Part shown: positions 62,671 to 64,000 of the stretch, piece after piece
How positions within the stretch are numbered: the stretch's first letter is position 1
How the letters are laid out: each line of letters opens with the position of its first letter
Assembly: GCF_013415325.1 (NCBI RefSeq)
Contig: NZ_JACBYE010000003.1
Span: 102,483-166,482 of the forward strand
Direction: 5' to 3'
Length of the DNA: 64,000 nt
Source of the DNA: Sanguibacter inulinus
Lineage (GTDB): Bacteria > Actinomycetota > Actinomycetes > Actinomycetales > Cellulomonadaceae
Program-made: the position numbers and the translations under genes
Notes under the pieces: model-generated
Told to the model about the DNA's origin: nothing
The model's input: the letters and a program-made list of their open reading frames with translations, nothing else
Database searches by the model: none

Positions 62671-63311
62671 GCGAGCGTCCGTCCTCCCGCCTGGCCTGCG
62701 GCCGCGACATGGACGCGGTCTGGGACAGGATCGGGTCACCCCCCGACGAGCACGAGCGAGGCTGCCCGCACTGCGAGCAGGCCCGCCGAGACCTCGGCGA
62801 GCTCGCGAGCCTGACCGCGCTCGAGCGCGAGGCCGAGCGGACCGCCCCCGGTCTCGAGCCGGATCCCGCCGTGCTCGGCCGGATCATGGACGTGGCCCGC
62901 GCAGAGGTGCGCCGTGGTCGCCGGTTCCCGCTCGACGAGCCCGAGGTCAGCGAGCCGGCCCCGGAGCTGACCGTGAGCGAGCAGGCGGTCTCGGCGAGCG
63001 CCCGGCGAGCCGGCGACGCGGTCCCGGGTGTCGAGGTCGAGCGCTGCGTGGTCTCGCTCGTCGTCGACGGTCGTGGACCGTGGCAGGCCAGCCCCGTCGG
63101 CGTCCTGGACCTGCGGCAGGGGCCCGACAGCTACGGCCGTGCCCGGCCGTCCAGGGTCGAGGCGACCCTGCAGATCACCGTGCCCGTGTCGGCCTCGATC
63201 CCGGCGGTCGCGGCCGAGGTCCGCAGCAGCGTGAGGAGAAGAGTGAGCAGCGAGGTGGGAGTCGACGTGGTCCGCGTCGACATCGAGGTGAGGGACACGC
63301 GCGATGTCTGA
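62661..63311 (+). CDS. zinc anti-sigma (ZAS) domain fused to an Asp23-like domain
   Basis: 216 aa. Residues 11-60 contain H31-x3-C35-x2-C38 (DEHERGCPHCEQARRDLGEL), the zinc anti-sigma signature H-x3-C-x2-C. From about 115 an Asp23/Gls24-like domain follows (VERCVVSLVVDGRGPW, SRVEATLQITVPVSASIPAV, VDVVRVDIEV). No membrane helix is present. ATG 62661 (MAMSER) is favoured by AAGGAA at 62647 and overlaps the sigma gene stop. It probably binds the upstream sigma factor while sensing Asp23-like assemblies. Confidence 0.78.
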   Translation: MAMSERPSSRLACGRDMDAVWDRIGSPPDEHERGCPHCEQARRDLGELASLTALEREAERTAPGLEPDPAVLGRIMDVARAEVRRGRRFPLDEPEVSEPAPELTVSEQAVSASARRAGDAVPGVEVERCVVSLVVDGRGPWQASPVGVLDLRQGPDSYGRARPSRVEATLQITVPVSASIPAVAAEVRSSVRRRVSSEVGVDVVRVDIEVRDTRDV

Positions 63312-63780
63312 GACGAACCCCAGCCAGAGGATGCCCGGAGCGCCGCACCTGGTGCCGGGGGTTCCGGTGACCCCTGGTGTGCCGACGACACCCGGCGTCC
63401 GGGTGACGACGCGTGGTCCGGAGACGACAGGTCGACCGGTGACGACAGGTCGGGCCGGCACCGACGCGGTGCGCCGCGAGATCGCGCAGGCGATCCTCGC
63501 CGACCCCGGGGTGCTCCGGGTCGAGCCGACGCTGGCGACCGTGGTCCGCTCGTGGTCGACGGCTCCCGACCCGGAAGACCTCGTCCGCCTCACGCCGACA
63601 GGCGGGACCGTCGACGTGGCCGTGCACCTCGCCGTGCAGGGAGACGAGGCGCGTCTTGTCGCGCACAGGGTCCGCGAGGTCGTCCGGGAGCTGCTCGTCG
63701 AGCACGGCCTCGAGCCGGGCTCGGTCGAGGTGAGCGTCCTGACGGTCGAGCCGGTGACTTCCGCAGAGGTCACCCGCTGA
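63304..63780 (+). CDS. third Asp23-like protein
   Basis: 158 aa. A Pro/Val/Thr repeat region (VPVTPGVPTTPGV, about 18-50) precedes an Asp23-like fold (AVRREIAQAILADPGVLRVE, TVDVAVHLAVQGDEARLVAH, VEVSVLTVEPV). It overlaps the ZAS-fusion gene by eight bases, so it is the last of the co-translated set. No membrane helix. Confidence 0.75.
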   Translation: MSETNPSQRMPGAPHLVPGVPVTPGVPTTPGVRVTTRGPETTGRPVTTGRAGTDAVRREIAQAILADPGVLRVEPTLATVVRSWSTAPDPEDLVRLTPTGGTVDVAVHLAVQGDEARLVAHRVREVVRELLVEHGLEPGSVEVSVLTVEPVTSAEVTR

Positions 63781-63802
63781 GCCGTCGGGCGTAACGGTCC
63801 TG

Positions 63803-64000
63803 TCAGCGTGCGTGACGGACATGTCCTCGGCGGCGGCGGCGGACCGACCAGACCGATGCGACTCCGGCTCCGAGCAGCGCTGCTGCCGCGGGGACCAGGG
63901 TGGCAGCCGAGCTGCCTGTCGATGCCAGGTCAGAGGTCCCGGCCGTCGGCCGCGAGGTCACGCGTGCGACACCAGGATGGGTGGGGACGGGCGTCCCGGG
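63803..64000 (-). CDS. C-terminus of a second LAxTG-anchored surface protein (partial)
   Basis: The minus-strand frame enters from the window edge and stops at 63803. The visible 65 residues are Pro/Thr-rich, then the sorting signal LASTG, a hydrophobic helix (AATLVPAAAALLGAGVASVW) and terminal arginines. LASTG matches the LAxTG class E sortase motif, as in the protein at 57603. The N-terminus lies beyond the window. Confidence 0.75.
   Translation of the reverse strand, partial: PGTPVPTHPGVARVTSRPTAGTSDLASTGSSAATLVPAAAALLGAGVASVWSVRRRRRGHVRHAR

Overview
The window is high-GC (roughly 70% or more), gene-dense DNA from an actinobacterium. The evidence is a WhiB7 regulator, a mycoredoxin, the actinobacterial double-strand-break resection pair AdnA/AdnB, UvrD2, and many GTG starts with overlapping stop/start codons. 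Sortase-E-type LAxTG surface anchors and an Asp23/AmaP cluster point to Micrococcales (Cellulomonas/Sanguibacter/Oerskovia-like). That placement is inferred from gene content only.

Left end (1-4.5 kb, minus strand): a sugar-uptake operon reading solute-binding lipoprotein, two permeases and a GH35 beta-galactosidase cut by the window edge. It is headed by a clear promoter whose -10 lies inside a perfect 7-1-7 palindrome.

Conserved actinobacterial core (4.6-29.7 kb): DUF3107, TetR, DUF3152, adnA-adnB, a phosphotransferase-like protein, nudC, mycoredoxin, uvrD2, whiB7, a ThiF/MoeB-like protein, a YgjP-type metallopeptidase, DUF2342, an SDR protein, a PDZ/Lon-like protease, PPA1309 and UPF0182. 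The gene set largely matches the mycobacterial Rv3208A-Rv3193c neighbourhood. whiB7 has a long leader with a 52-codon upstream ORF and an intrinsic terminator, the layout of antibiotic-sensing attenuation.

Central region (29.9-51 kb): three identical initiator tRNA-fMet genes, each with its own terminator, separate accessory blocks. Between copies 1 and 2 is a copper nitrite reductase locus (NirK with an extra cupredoxin domain, an NnrS-like membrane protein, a DUF59 protein and, divergently, DUF2249 proteins), with a palindrome in the divergent promoter. Between copies 2 and 3 are an S9 peptidase, an aldo/keto reductase and an MMPL exporter. After copy 3 come a RelE/Phd toxin-antitoxin pair, DUF429, a sensor-domain membrane protein, an SDR protein, a carboxyethylornithine-synthase-like enzyme, an esterase, an HxlR/quinone-reductase divergent pair and a DinB-fold protein.

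Right end (51-64 kb): a secreted subtilisin with three fibronectin-III repeats, a universal stress protein, and a 2-keto-3-deoxygluconate module (IclR regulator, KDPG aldolase, KDG kinase). A small two-gene unit with a short HEPN-like protein follows. Last is an envelope-stress cluster: two Asp23/Gls24 proteins, DUF2273, DUF6286, an AmaP-like anchor, a 45-aa protein, an ECF sigma factor, a zinc anti-sigma domain joined to an Asp23-like domain, and another Asp23-like protein. LAxTG surface proteins flank the cluster on both sides. This cluster is the best candidate here for an under-described system: an Asp23 membrane scaffold that may be wired directly to an ECF sigma factor. Short in-register tandem repeats recur at several unrelated loci.
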